Shown piece by piece: positions 1-12,300 of a stretch of 64,000 nt of DNA. The notes beneath the pieces are model-generated. The model was not told the DNA's origin. It worked only from the letters and a program-made list of their open reading frames with translations, and searched no databases. The stretch's first letter is position 1. Every line of letters starts with the position of its first letter. The stretch comes from Setophaga petechia (lineage: Eukaryota > Chordata > Aves > Passeriformes > Parulidae). The stretch is taken from positions 54,567,930 through 54,631,929 of the forward strand of contig JANCRA010000001.1 in NCBI GenBank assembly GCA_024362935.1, given 5' to 3'. The translations under genes were made by a program, and so were the position numbers.

Positions 1-326
1 GAAAAATTCGCAGTCCCTGAGAGCAGAGTGTGAACTTGCACATCTCCTGGTACTCCTGATGCTTTCTGTCCCTTGGGGATCCAGTGCAGGCTGACAGCAT
101 GAGAGTCTCTTACTGTACCAGTTAAAAAAAAAAAAAAAAAAAAGTAAAACATTTTAACCATTCATTTCAAGTAATGATAGGGTTTAGTAGATTGAGTGTG
201 CCAAATGTTCAGAAAAGATGGGGGAGGTTGTTTTGCTTTGGCAAGTACAAACCAAATCTTTATCACTGCCTGCTGCTTCAAAATGTGTCTGCCTTGGCTG
301 ATATTTATCTTCTGGTTGTCTTTCAG
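1..326 (+). other. AFF1 intron, partial
   Basis: This is the sequence before the first recognisable AFF1 exon, ending in the acceptor tctggttgtctttcag. It contains a run of A at about 124-142. The window therefore opens inside an AFF1 intron. Confidence 0.75.
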
Positions 327-381
327 AATGCTCCAGGACGACCTGCAGCTCAGTGATAGTGAAGAGAGTGGTGACGATCAA
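327..381 (+). CDS. AFF1: AFF1 exon, start of pSer region (MLQDDLQLSDSEESGDDQ)
   Basis: The acceptor is tttcag and the donor CAA|gtcggt, slightly off consensus. The first base completes a codon from the previous exon and the exon ends in phase 0. The acidic MLxDDLxLS peptide is a hallmark of AF4/FMR2 proteins, just ahead of the serine-rich transactivation segment. Confidence 0.85.
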
Positions 382-3300
382 GTCGGTTTTAGCTGTTTTA
401 TACACTAGGCACACAGACTTCCCTTTAAACATCACCACTTGTTGCATTGTTCTGAGTTCTGAGCTAACCTTTCCTCCCCCTCTCCTCTTTGTCTTTGTGA
501 ACAAAACAGGTTGTTGAAAAGTCACCTTCCTCACTTGCTCCTCCAAGGTACAGGTTTGTTCCCAAACTACTAGCTAGACCACATAAGGAGAAAAACAAAA
601 CTTCTTTTTATTTGTGGGGTAGGAAGGGTATGGGTTCCTGGTTTCTCTTTGGTTTCTGGCTGCTTTTGAAAGTCAGCTTTAGTTGTGTGGGACTTTCCGG
701 AAAGCTCCCATTAGAAATGAGTTATTCAGGTATGCTGGATCTTGCCTATGAACCAGAACTGTATTTCCTCAACTGCTCCTTTCTCTTCTCCTCCTCCCCT
801 CCACCAGTGTGTCTGTAGATCACAGTGCAGCTAATGGGATTTTCAGCTGTAGTGGCCATGGGTGAGATGTGAGTCCAGTTTTAGCTCAGAAGGAAGCCCA
901 AATCAGCCAAGTGGGTAAAGAACAGGAAAGGGTTAGGAAGACTCATTGAGGCTGTTTCAGCTCCTCCTGATAAGGAAGCTGATTGTAAGCAGTTCCTGCC
1001 ATGTATTGTTACTCAGAGGCAATATTCAAGGTAGACTGAACAGCCATACGCCAGCATTTGAGGAAGAAAGATGAAAAAGCTCAAAATTTTTCCTGTATGA
1101 GAGCACTGACATAGATTTTTTTTTTGGGCTTGATATGCATATTCTTCAAGCACAAGAGTGGGCTACATAGTCAGACTTGCAGAGCACACCAATGGCATGA
1201 TTGGCATGATCTGTGTCTCTGCAAACTCTTAAAATAGGAATGCTCTCATGATATCAGTCTTGGATCAGCAAGGAGTTTGCCTCCAACCCATATAAATGTG
1301 TTAATAGTGATGTGGGAAACCAAAGTAGAAAAAATAAATTAAAATATCTACATTTTCATTTTGTAAGCCCATTTCAAAAAGAAAAACACTGTGCATAAAA
1401 GGGACAGCTCTTCCTTGATTCCACTCCATTGTCAGTGTGGAGAAAACACTTTTTGTTAGAGCAGGTTGTTGCAAGAAATGCTGCTGCCTGATGGGGCTAT
1501 TAATGAAGTGCTTACAGCAGCATGACCAAGTAACACAGATAAAGTGAAAACTTAAAGAGGGAGAACAGAAAAAACAGAAACCATCCTGAAGTATATGTTC
1601 TTGCTTTGTTCACTTTTATTGGAAGTTTTTCATTTTGAGAGTTGGGTTTTTCAGAAAAGCACTGGGCAGTTTCAGTATTTTTTGAACTTTGGTTAGCAAA
1701 ATGCAACTCCTCATTGTAGTAGTGGCATCCTGCTACATATTTGACTGGGTTGGAGTTGAAGGTTTTATTATTTCCAGCAATTTTGTATTCTGGTGCTTTA
1801 TTTTTTGAGTATGCTAATGTATTTCTCTGGCCTTCTCCCCTCTCATCTCAGTGCCAAAATAGTGGGGTTTCAGTTTTTGTTTTTGAATAAAACTGTCAAT
1901 ATAATAAGTAAGTAACCTTCAGCCATACTGCTTTCTAATTTTATCTCATGGTGGCCTTGCAGTTCCTTACAGTCCCAGCCCAAGAGCGTGGCATCAGCAC
2001 ATTCCAGCAGCTCGGAGTCAGGGAGCACCAGTGACTCAGACAGCTCCTCAGACTCGGAGACAGAGAGCCCCTCGAGTGACAGTGACACGAGCGACCCGCC
2101 GAGAGCGCCGGCGCCCGAGGTGAATGCAAAGGAGAGGCAGAGGGGCTCCCACAGCCCCTGCCTCACTCTGCTGCCAAATGCACTCAGGGCAGGACACCTG
2201 CAACACTCTCATTGATCAGGTGTCCCCTTGACATCTTTGCTACATCACTCAACTTTTCTTGCCCTTGGCTTCCATTCTAGAGTTTGCCAGCCTTAGTTAC
2301 CCTTACTACCAACATAATTAGACTTTTAGATGCCCAGCCTTTGTTGGGCATTGCATCCCCCATGTCCTTTGCACAGTTGTCTAGCTCTCCTGGAGGAATC
2401 AGTGCCTTCACTGGGGAGACAAGAGAAGGCACAGAGGGAAAGCACAGCTGGGCTGTTCGGGGCCCACCTCTTCCTGTGCAGGATTTCTGGGTGCCTTTAT
2501 GGGCAGTGTCAGGGTGAGAGCAGTTTCCTGATAATTTAAGAGGGGCTGGTGCCTCCCTGCAGCTCCCGTGTCTGAGTGACAGATTCAGCTTCTCCCAGGT
2601 TGCAGCTGAAGGGATCAGACCTCCAGAAAGGGCTGGAATATGCTTAGTCTTGCTGCAGTTGAATTTGGCTTGGATACTGCTGCACTGGCATTTCTGAGGC
2701 TTTTATTGGGAAAAGCAGACAAACAGAACTCGGTGCCTTAAACTTTCATAATTGTGAGACCATGCATTTTTAAAAAAAATCTGCTGTAGAAGCGCTCATG
2801 TCCCATGCTTTTAAACAGTTCTTCCAGCTTGCAAAACATTCTCAGGTGACTGGGAAGTACATGGCTGCATGTGTCTGCAGACCACAGCTGATGCAAAACA
2901 ATCCACTGGCAGTTTGAGGTCCTCTTACAAAGCCCCTTGTAGTTTATCTTTCTTCCCCTCAGCTGTAGCTCTCTTTCTTTTCACCTTAGAAGTGCATGAA
3001 CAGGGAGAAGTAAAAAACAAGCTTTGAGACTGCCTGTCTTTCCATCTCACTTTAATACTTTTTGCCCTCCAGCAGCTGAGTTACAGACTTTGCCCACTGC
3101 GATATGGTGTCTTTGAAGGAAGATGTTATACTTCTCGTCTTTTACTAAATTCTGTCTGGTTTGTCCTGAAAATACTAATGAAGTTCTAGCTACTTGCCAT
3201 TGACCTTTCTGTCCTTTTTTTATTCAACCAGCTGTTCATCCGTGATACTCTGGAGTAAGTTAGTGCACATGGCCTGTTTGTTTATAGTCAGTTCTTCATA

Positions 3301-6300
3301 TGCAAAAGCAAACACTTTGAGACCTCTAGGCAACAGTCTTAGGGCTCTGGTAAGCTGTGCTAGGATGGAACAACCCATAAAGGCATCAGGTTTGAATCCT
3401 CCCTTTCTCATTTTGTCTGCAGCCTGAGCCACCAACTTCTAATAAGTGGCAGCTGGACAACTGGCTGACCAAGGTGAACCCAGCAGCAGTGCCAGCAGAG
3501 AGCCCCAGTGACACTGCCCGAGGGGATGGGCGTGAGGAGGGCAAGGGGCAGCAGCGGGGCAGCAGCAGCAATTCCTGCCAGCAGCACACTGAGCTGAGGG
3601 AGCCTCCTCACAAGAGCCCAGTGGCCAGAGCTCCTCAGGAGGCTCCTCTTCCGACCAAAGGCAGCTGCCAGAAGGCTCCTGCACGCACCCAGGAGCCCTC
3701 ACCCAGGCAGACCGTGGGGATCAAAGGGCCCAGCAAGCCCCTGGTGCACGAGGGGCCCAGGAGGGGCATGAAGGTGGAGAGTGAGCCTGGTCCCTTGGAG
3801 CTCACTCACCAGTCTTTCAGGGACAAGCCAAAAGTCAAAAAAACAGTGAAGACAAAATCCAATGACAGAAAAGACCCAAAACCAGGACTTCAAGAGCCCT
3901 CTGAGAGAAAAAAGGACAAGGGCTCCCACCAGGCCAAGGCCAAACCTTTCTTGGAGCCCAGGCTCATGGGAGATGCCCAGGCACGCGATGCTCTCAGTCT
4001 CCTTCCTCAGGGCACAGCCCCCATCAGGACCAGCAGGCACAGGCCTCAGGATTTGCACAAGGAGAAATTGCCCTTGCCTCTTGGGGAGAAGTTGCTCTTA
4101 CCAATGAGGGATCCCCCAAGCCGTGGGCACCTCGTGGTGAAAATAGATCTCTGTCACCTGGAAAAAGTCCCTCAGCCCCCCAGGAAAAATGGGCACCAGA
4201 GGAAAGCAGAGACCAAGGACCTTCCTGATGTGAGGAAGCAGGACTTGAAAAGGAAAGCCACGGACACTCCTGAGGAGTCCCTTGCAAAGAGGAAGGTGAG
4301 AGATGGAGTGGGAGGTGGGTTTGTACAAGGACTGATGGGAAGTTTGAAAAGCCCATATGGACTTCCCACTTCATAGGTTGGGAGTAGAGCCATTATCCTT
4401 CTGTAAAGCTATTATCAAGGGGAATGTAAATCAAAAACTGTCTGCAGATGTTTCTTGTTGGTCACAAATCCCTTCCTGAGCAGATGAAAAGCCCTGGAAG
4501 CTGTCTTAACGTGTTTTAGTATTTTAGAATATATTTTTGCTCTGTTTTCTTGAAATCCTGGTTTTGTCAGAGAATAAAACCAGTTGTAACAGTGACTCTC
4601 CCTTGAATTACAAGACAGCCCTTTATTTAACTGAGGTGATTGTTGCTCACTAGTGTTTTTTTAAAAACTGACTCCCAAAGGAGACTATGAATATACCTCC
4701 AACCAGCTGGGTCAGCTGCACAAAGAGTTAGCTGCAGACCCTGTGGAGAATGGGTATTCCCTCTGGATATTTCAGTCCCTGAGTCCCTTATTGGTCCTTA
4801 CAGAGCCGATGGCTCAGCATGGGTGGGTGAATAATATTGGTTTGGGTTTAATTTACTTTTGCCATTTTATGAATTTCCTGTAGTTGTGAGGGAGAATTGA
4901 GAAGAGCAGGAAAATCATGAAGAAACTTGAGAGACCTCAGAAATTTCTGCTCTTGCAGAGCAATGGGACAAAGAGAAACAGGCAGTCAGTCAGTCTAAAA
5001 GACACAGGAGAGGAGCTATTTGATGTTAGACATGTCTTCTCTTGCAATCTCAGTGCCTGACTGCAGGGAATCCCCCTGAGGGCCTCACTGTCAGCTCTGT
5101 CAGTGCATCAGTACCCTCGGGGGCTCAGGTAGCAGCAGCCAGCTGGGTCAGGTAACCTGGAACACAGTGTAGGGATGTCATCCCAGTGCTGGAGCCTTGT
5201 CCTGAGCACCCTGCCAGAGACAGACTCTGTGTCACAGCACACCCCTGTGAGTGGCACAAAGCTGGCTGTGTCCCAGGCATGAGGACAGGCTGGGAGAAGA
5301 ACACACTGGGAGCACGCCGGCGGAGAAGGAGCGGGAGCTTCCGCTGGATGAGAGGCTGGACATGACCCAGCAGTGTGTGCTTGCAGTCCAGAAAGCCAAA
5401 CATGTCCTGGGCTGCATCCAAAGATGTGTGGGCAGGAGGCTGGGGAGGGGGATTGTGCCTCTCTGCTCCTCTCTGGTGCCACCCCACCTGCAGTGCTGCA
5501 TCTGCTTTGGGGTCCCCAGGTTACTGGTGCTTTAAAATTTCACCTGTAGCAGCATCTTGGTGATAAAAACCAAACCCTCTGCACATCTGGAGTGGAGTAT
5601 CTCACATGAAAATGCCTTGCTTTTGATTACTGTTAGTAGCAACAGATTTAGCAGTCCCATCCTTGCCACTGCAACGCAATTAATCCATCCAAGCAAAATT
5701 AGATAAAATGTCATTTTAGATTACTTGTGAGTGAGTTTGCAATCTGTATCTTCTGTGCTGTGGATCTGCAATTTTTTGGTTCCAATAAGGTATCTTTTCT
5801 TCTTTTTTTAACCAGGCTCAATCAAACTTAGCTGTGTTGGTCTGTATTTTATGTGAACTTTGAAAACCTAAGTGATTTTATGTTTCCTTTTTTTTTCCTT
5901 GCTATTAGAGGGGAGAGAAGGAGGAGACTGATAGGAAGAAAATGAAATCTGAAAAAAAACCCAAATCATTGCAGTTTTCAGCTAACAAAGACTCCAGTAA
6001 ATTGAAGTGAGTATACAGTGGTGGAATGGCAGAAGGATGTATAAATCCAAGTCTTTCCTAAACAGCTAAGATCAAGGAACTGTATCTCCTGTCCTTATGA
6101 GTTTGCTTCTAACATAATTTTCCTTCCAAAACCTGATCTACAGCAGATTTGCCTTTACATCCTGGAAGCAGCCAGTCCAGAAAGCAGCTCTGTAAGTGTG
6201 GGTGGGTAAGGACAGTGAGCATTTCCCTTCTCCATTAAAGTCATCCTCTTGTCTTTGCCTTGTTTTCCTGAGTGACCCAGTGGACACAAGACCAATGTGC

Positions 6301-9300
6301 CTTTTGAGTCCTGACTGTCTGCAATTTCAGGTGGCCTTTGTGACCAGGAATTCCTCTTTTTTTCCTAGTGTAGCATTTGCAGTGCTTCTGGTAGCTCTGC
6401 TGGAGCTTCCCCTGTAATTTGCATAGCAGAGCACTGCCAGCATTCTGGCTAGCCCTTTGCTCCAGTGACTGCTTCCAAGAGCATGTTTCCAACTGGGCAG
6501 CATTCCCGAGAGGGGAGACTCATGCCTCAGTCATGGGCTACTGCATTCGATTCCTGCTTGCTTGTGGCTTGAATTTGAGGTGTTGGCTTGGTTTGGTATG
6601 TAGTGTTGAGGCTTGTGTCCTGACAATAGGAGTAAACTGCTTTTCTGAAGAGAAAACACTGACTCACTCTGGAAGCACTGAGGAATTGGGACTGCCATTT
6701 AGTTGGGTAAAGGGATATTTGAACTGTGGTAGTCATGCAAGAGCTTTAATTCGGGGGCTTATTCCTCTCTTTTTCTCAGTGAAAATGAGAACTTGTTTTA
6801 GTTATGTTCTGGCTTTTGGACTGGGAAGGATAGGATGCATTTTTGGGAAGAGAGTGCACTTGGGTGGGTCAGGTGATGGTTCTGTGCTCTGTGGAGCATC
6901 AGCTGTGCCCAGGTGGAGAAGCTTGGGACCATATGTGTGATGTGAGTGGGGACCAAACCATGGGAAAAGTGTGGTGGAAGAGGGGAGAGGATTGTCCCAC
7001 ACACAGCAGAATGAGGCAGGATGTGCACCATCACACCTCAGTCTCCTCACTGGTTAAACTTCATTTCCTCCTCTTCTGATGTTTCAGTCCACAAGCTGGG
7101 ATTCCCTGCTCAGTGTTTCCTTGGAAACTTTGAGAAACTGAATAAAAATATGTAAATGAGCAGTGGTGAAACGAAGTTTTGAACTATTTGGTGCTACTTA
7201 GGGCTGCTCATCCTAACTTCAGATGATCAGAAATCTAATGTTACTCAATGTGATAATCTCTGCCATTTAAAAGCGTAGCATGTTAAGCCTCTTTCAACTT
7301 TGTGAGTGTTGTCTAGTTGATCTAGCAAGTCTTAAAGGAGGAACTCAGCTTAATACTATCAAAGCACATACAGGATCAAATGTCAGGGTGAGTATCTCTG
7401 ACCACAGAAAATACCATTTACCAAAAGGAGGAGAGGCAGGCAAGGCTGCAGTTCATTTGCCTTGTTGGGTGATTTGTCCCAGGGATTTTAGTCACTGTAA
7501 TCACCTCCCTCACTGAGTGAAAAGGCACTGTATTGGAGGTGTGCTTTCTTTACAATGATGTCCTGATGTTCTGGTTATAAGTGTCTGCTCCAAGGACAAG
7601 TTCTGAGACTTATTCCTAGTTGAAAAGCAGCTTGCTTGTATGTTGATGGTAGGTGAACATTTGCTGTCTAAAGCACAATGAAGCCCCTAAGGTTTTGTTT
7701 CACTTTTGTTGAATTCTTTGTATTAACAAGTCATCTCCCACTTCTAGAGGAGTTTAAACAGAATTGGCACATGATGTAACTAAGTTTGTAAAAAATCCCT
7801 ACATTGTATGTACACCATATTCATGAATTTGCTTCCCATTTCCAGAGCATCAAAAGCTTCATGTGAAACCCAGAAGAAAGATGTGCTCCCACCACTGCCA
7901 TCCATGTCTGCTGCACAACCTGCCCCAAAGTCAGCCAAGATGACCCAAAAGAGACCCAGAAGTGAGACTGATGAGCTGCCTGCCATTGATAACCCTGCCA
8001 AGAGCAAGAGCAACCACAAGGATCCTTCATTTGCCAAGCGCAGGAAAGTGGAGGGAAATCATACAGAACTGTCCAAGGGCATCAAAGTAGGTATCCAGGA
8101 TAACTGGTGGGATGTTTCCTCCAGCATGGGTGCCATGTAATTCTCTTCAGAAACATACTCTGTAAGCTCCAAAGGCATGAGAGTCATGTTTATCCTAATT
8201 ACCATTTCAGACTGCAGGCAACTGCTTATACAATACTGATGGCATTGGTGTAAAAACAATATTGGTGCTTACAAAAAGAAAGAGAGGATTGCTTAAAAAT
8301 AAGAAAACAAGCAACCTGTGGCATTGACAACCCAGGTGTAAGCTTTTATAGATTGTTTACAAAATGGTTCATGATCCTTGCAGCTGATTATTTGCATTTC
8401 TGGGTTACAAAATTTGGTTACATGGCTGTTTACTGGAGGCTTGGGCGTGTGGTCTGGGATGTTGCTCTGTGTGTGTTAAGCCAGACTGTGGACACTCTAT
8501 TAGCTGGCTCTAACTGCTTGCTTTTTCCTTTTCCCTGTAGTTAGTAATGGGGAATCAGCAATTGTTGTGTGGTTAAGGTGGAAATAAGTGTGAATAGATG
8601 TTATCATTCTGCCTTGGCTAGAGGACATGAAAACTGTGCTGCTTGCAGCCTCACTGCTCTCTTTGTCATTGTGCAAGGAAACCTGCTGCTAAATTTCTCT
8701 GAGCTTGAATTTCTCACCTGACAAGCAGTCAGGTGAGAAGCAAAGGGAAGAGAGCCTGGAGAATAGACTATACTTGGGACAGATAAACATTTTCACTTGA
8801 AATTTGGGAAAGCTGGGCTTTGGAATTGGTTTAGGCATATTTCTCTAACCAGCTTTATCTCTGTCCTTTTCCAGGGACCTGCAGGTGATGTCACAAAGCC
8901 TTTCCCAGTGCCTTCTATGCCAAATGGTACCTCTAAGCCAAGGAGACCTCTGCTCAAGTTTGAAAAGTAAGTTTTTGCTTGACACCCCTCCTCTTTACTT
9001 TCTGAAGGCATGAGGCAGGGCTGGCCATGAGGCCACTCTGACTTCTGCTTTTTCCTGAGCACTTCTTTGGGAGGAAAGAGAGGGCAGAGATGTGTGAGAT
9101 CTGTCCTGTACTGTCTTCTCATGCCACCTATGACAAAGTAAAGGTTTACAAGAAAGCAAAGTTTTACAACAGTTTTGGTTTGAGGGAAGCTGCTCTGGAA
9201 ATTAGGGACCTTCTCTCTTGTAAGCAAGTAACTGGAATACAAGTTTTGGTCTCAGATAAGTGTGTGGTTGCTGCCAAATTTACTTTGTTTCAATTAAAAT

Positions 9301-12300
9301 TTATTTATGGGCCTGTACTTGAGGAATGATAGATGATATAACTACTGTCTTCCCATGGAAATGAGGAATTTAACTTGTTCCCATGGAAGCCCTACCTCTG
9401 GTATTTTTTTATTTCTAAATATAAATTTTCAATATTATTCCAACATATATTTTTTAAGAAATCAATCACCCCATAGCATCCTCTAGATAGGAAAGTAAAA
9501 CTGATAATTATCCTACCCTTTTTCATCTGGTTTTCCTCTCTGTCCCCAATTTAGGCAACAGTCAAAGGAATACTACATTGAACAGGCCCAGAGGCTGAAG
9601 CACAAAGCTGATGCAATGGTAAGTCTTGACCTTGTGCTGGGAATGCTGACCAGCTCCTGCTCTCAGCCCTGGTACCTGTGTGAGTGGGAATGAGGTTCAC
9701 TGGCTCCCAGGACATCCATACTCCATACATGGAGTGTGTCAGCCATGTGTTGGCAGGCTGTCTTTATTTGCCAGGTAGTCAGATGTTTCTCTGGGATGCA
9801 AACACATCTAGAAAATGGGATTCAGAGCTGGCATTGTCAAGGGCTTTGCTAAGAGCTATAAAAGCATCCTTGGAAAACAGATGGAACAGTTAGTTTTAAG
9901 ACAATTTAAAAAGTCAGAAAAGTCAGGCAGTTACTGATTTGCTGGTGACTGAGACTTGAAGTGGCCTTGGCAGATCTGATTTTCTCTGCTCTGTGCAGTT
10001 TAACAGTGTGTACAAGTGAACATATTGCTTTATTAATTATGGCAGATAATTATCTCAGTCAGATAATGTCCATTTGCTACTTTCTGTTTACCTGTGAAAA
10101 TGAAGTGAGGGAATGCTGCAGTGGGAAATGCCCCTGTGAGGCAAGCCTCCAAGATCAGACAACAGTATCTAAAAAAAAGTGAAGATAATAAATTACTCAA
10201 GGAAACCATTGAGCAAAGACAGACAAATGGAGCCCACAAAGCTGAAGACTGGGATGACATTAAGTGTTCTGCTGAGAACCCTTTAATTTTCACCCAGAGG
10301 TCAGACTGAAATCTTTTTCTTTCTTCAAATCCTGCCTAACTAGGAAGAAAAGAGAGTTCAAGTATGCTTGAGAGAAGTGTGTTTGGTCTTAGTAAAAAAG
10401 TGAGAATTTTCTTCCCAATAGACTGACAAGACTGGAAAGGCCTTTCAGTACCTGGAGGCTGCCCTTTTATTCATTGAATATGGGATTGCCTTGGAATCAG
10501 ATGTGCTGGAACCAAAATCAGCTTACAGCATACTGAGTGACACCATAGTTCTCATCAAGTAAGTGGCTTTCAGAGGGTGAGTTTGGTGTGTTTGGAGGGG
10601 AGGGCATTTTGACACACAGTCCTCTGCTCAACATCTTACAAAGTTTCTTGTGCTAGGACTAAGGACTTGGGGCAGGTTTCCTCACTTTCCAACTGTTTTA
10701 AAGAAAATGGCATGCACAGTTTTTTCATAAACTGTGGGGCTTCAGAGTTCTCTGGTGGCTGACAAGGTCCTGTTTATTCTGTTTCCCCAGATTCATTATG
10801 ACTTTGAAACCATTTGCAGACTCCTCAGTCTCTTCACACGGAAAAATTTTTGCTGTGTTACGGTGAGCAACTGTGCTTCTGTTCTTTTGTGCACTGCTTT
10901 GGAACTGAGGGAAAGGTCTATTGCTTTCAGGGGGGAAGGAATGAGTTAAATAGGAGTTAGAGTTATGCAAGGAAAAAAAAACAATATAAAGGAACAGAAA
11001 AAAAAACCAGAATGAATTGAAACATCTCTAAAGTAAGCTGGGAGATCACAAGGGACCACACATAGAAGGCACAGACTTTAAAATTTGATCTCCTGGTAAC
11101 TTGAGAGCACATAAGGGCTTTCACCTAAGGTTAAAGAATGTGATTTGGCTGTTCATGTTTGAGCTGTGTAAGTGAAACTGTAGCTGAACATGGATGAGGC
11201 ACTTCTGGATGGGGACTTACTCAGCCTTTGGCACCTTTGAGAGCCTGGGCACCTGTTTGTATGAAAGACCAGAGAAAGCCCTTCCTTGTTTCTTTCTTTC
11301 CTTTGTGATTTTTTTTTTCACAAAGTCTTTTTTTATCATGATCAGGAGGAGGAGAAATTTTGAGCTTTCCTGATCTTGCAGTAGAGCTGAGGTGTGCCTG
11401 CCTCCATCCCTCAAGGCTGATGAGGGCTGGGCACAAACACTGACACTCGGGTGTGTTTCTGTCCACAGCATGCGCTGCCAGTCCATTCTGCACATGGCAA
11501 TGTTTGGTTACAAAAAGGACACTGCAATGAGGTATTCCAGACTCCTGAATGACCACTTCAAGGTAGGGCACAGGTATCACTAAGCTGCCAGCTGGATGGC
11601 TGTGGCAGTTACTGATGTCAGCTGAACAATCCAAAACTAACTAGACTTTTATTCCTTGCTGCAGAGTAATTTCAGAGTAATACAAGCACCTTCTCCAGGT
11701 GTTGCAAGGTAAGATTTAAAAATTTGTTGTCATGTGTCTGTGTTTCAATGACGATGAGTGGGAGCTTTTCTGTGTTCTGTGGTCATTTCATGTGGCAGAG
11801 AGGAAATGAAAGATTTTTTTTGTCTTTCAAAGTTTGTGGTGGAGAGATGGTTGTTTGGACTTTGACAGTGGTGCTGATTCCAGTTGCATTTTTTTGTCCA
11901 CCTTGCACAGAATAGTTCATTGAGAAGTGAGTGTTCTCTTGAGAGCAGTGGTGGAAGCCCTGTCACACCAGTGACTAAAATTAGGTTGGTTGAAGTGGTG
12001 GGGGTGTGCTGAGCCAGGCTGTGTCTGGAAGGCGGCCGGCTGACCACATTTATCTGCCCTGGGTCTATAAATAAATGTGTGTAGGCTGACCTGGCTGCTC
12101 TAAGGAGCTGCCAAAAGCTCCAGCCTCCTCAGGAGGGAGCTTCAGTGTGCCTGATTTGGAAGGCATCAGGGAAAACACTTGGGTAATCTGGTGAAGACTT
12201 TGATAAGCAGGTGTAGATTTTGGAAGATGGATGGGTGGCCCTTTTCAGTGTATGGTCCCACATTTTCTCTTGTTGAGTAGAGTCCTTCTAAATCACTTCC

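Noticed and set aside
6419..6940. 173-codon plus-strand frame in an AFF1 intron
   Set aside because: It begins with ATG and contains hydrophobic stretches, but it lies between well-placed AFF1 exons and resembles no protein.
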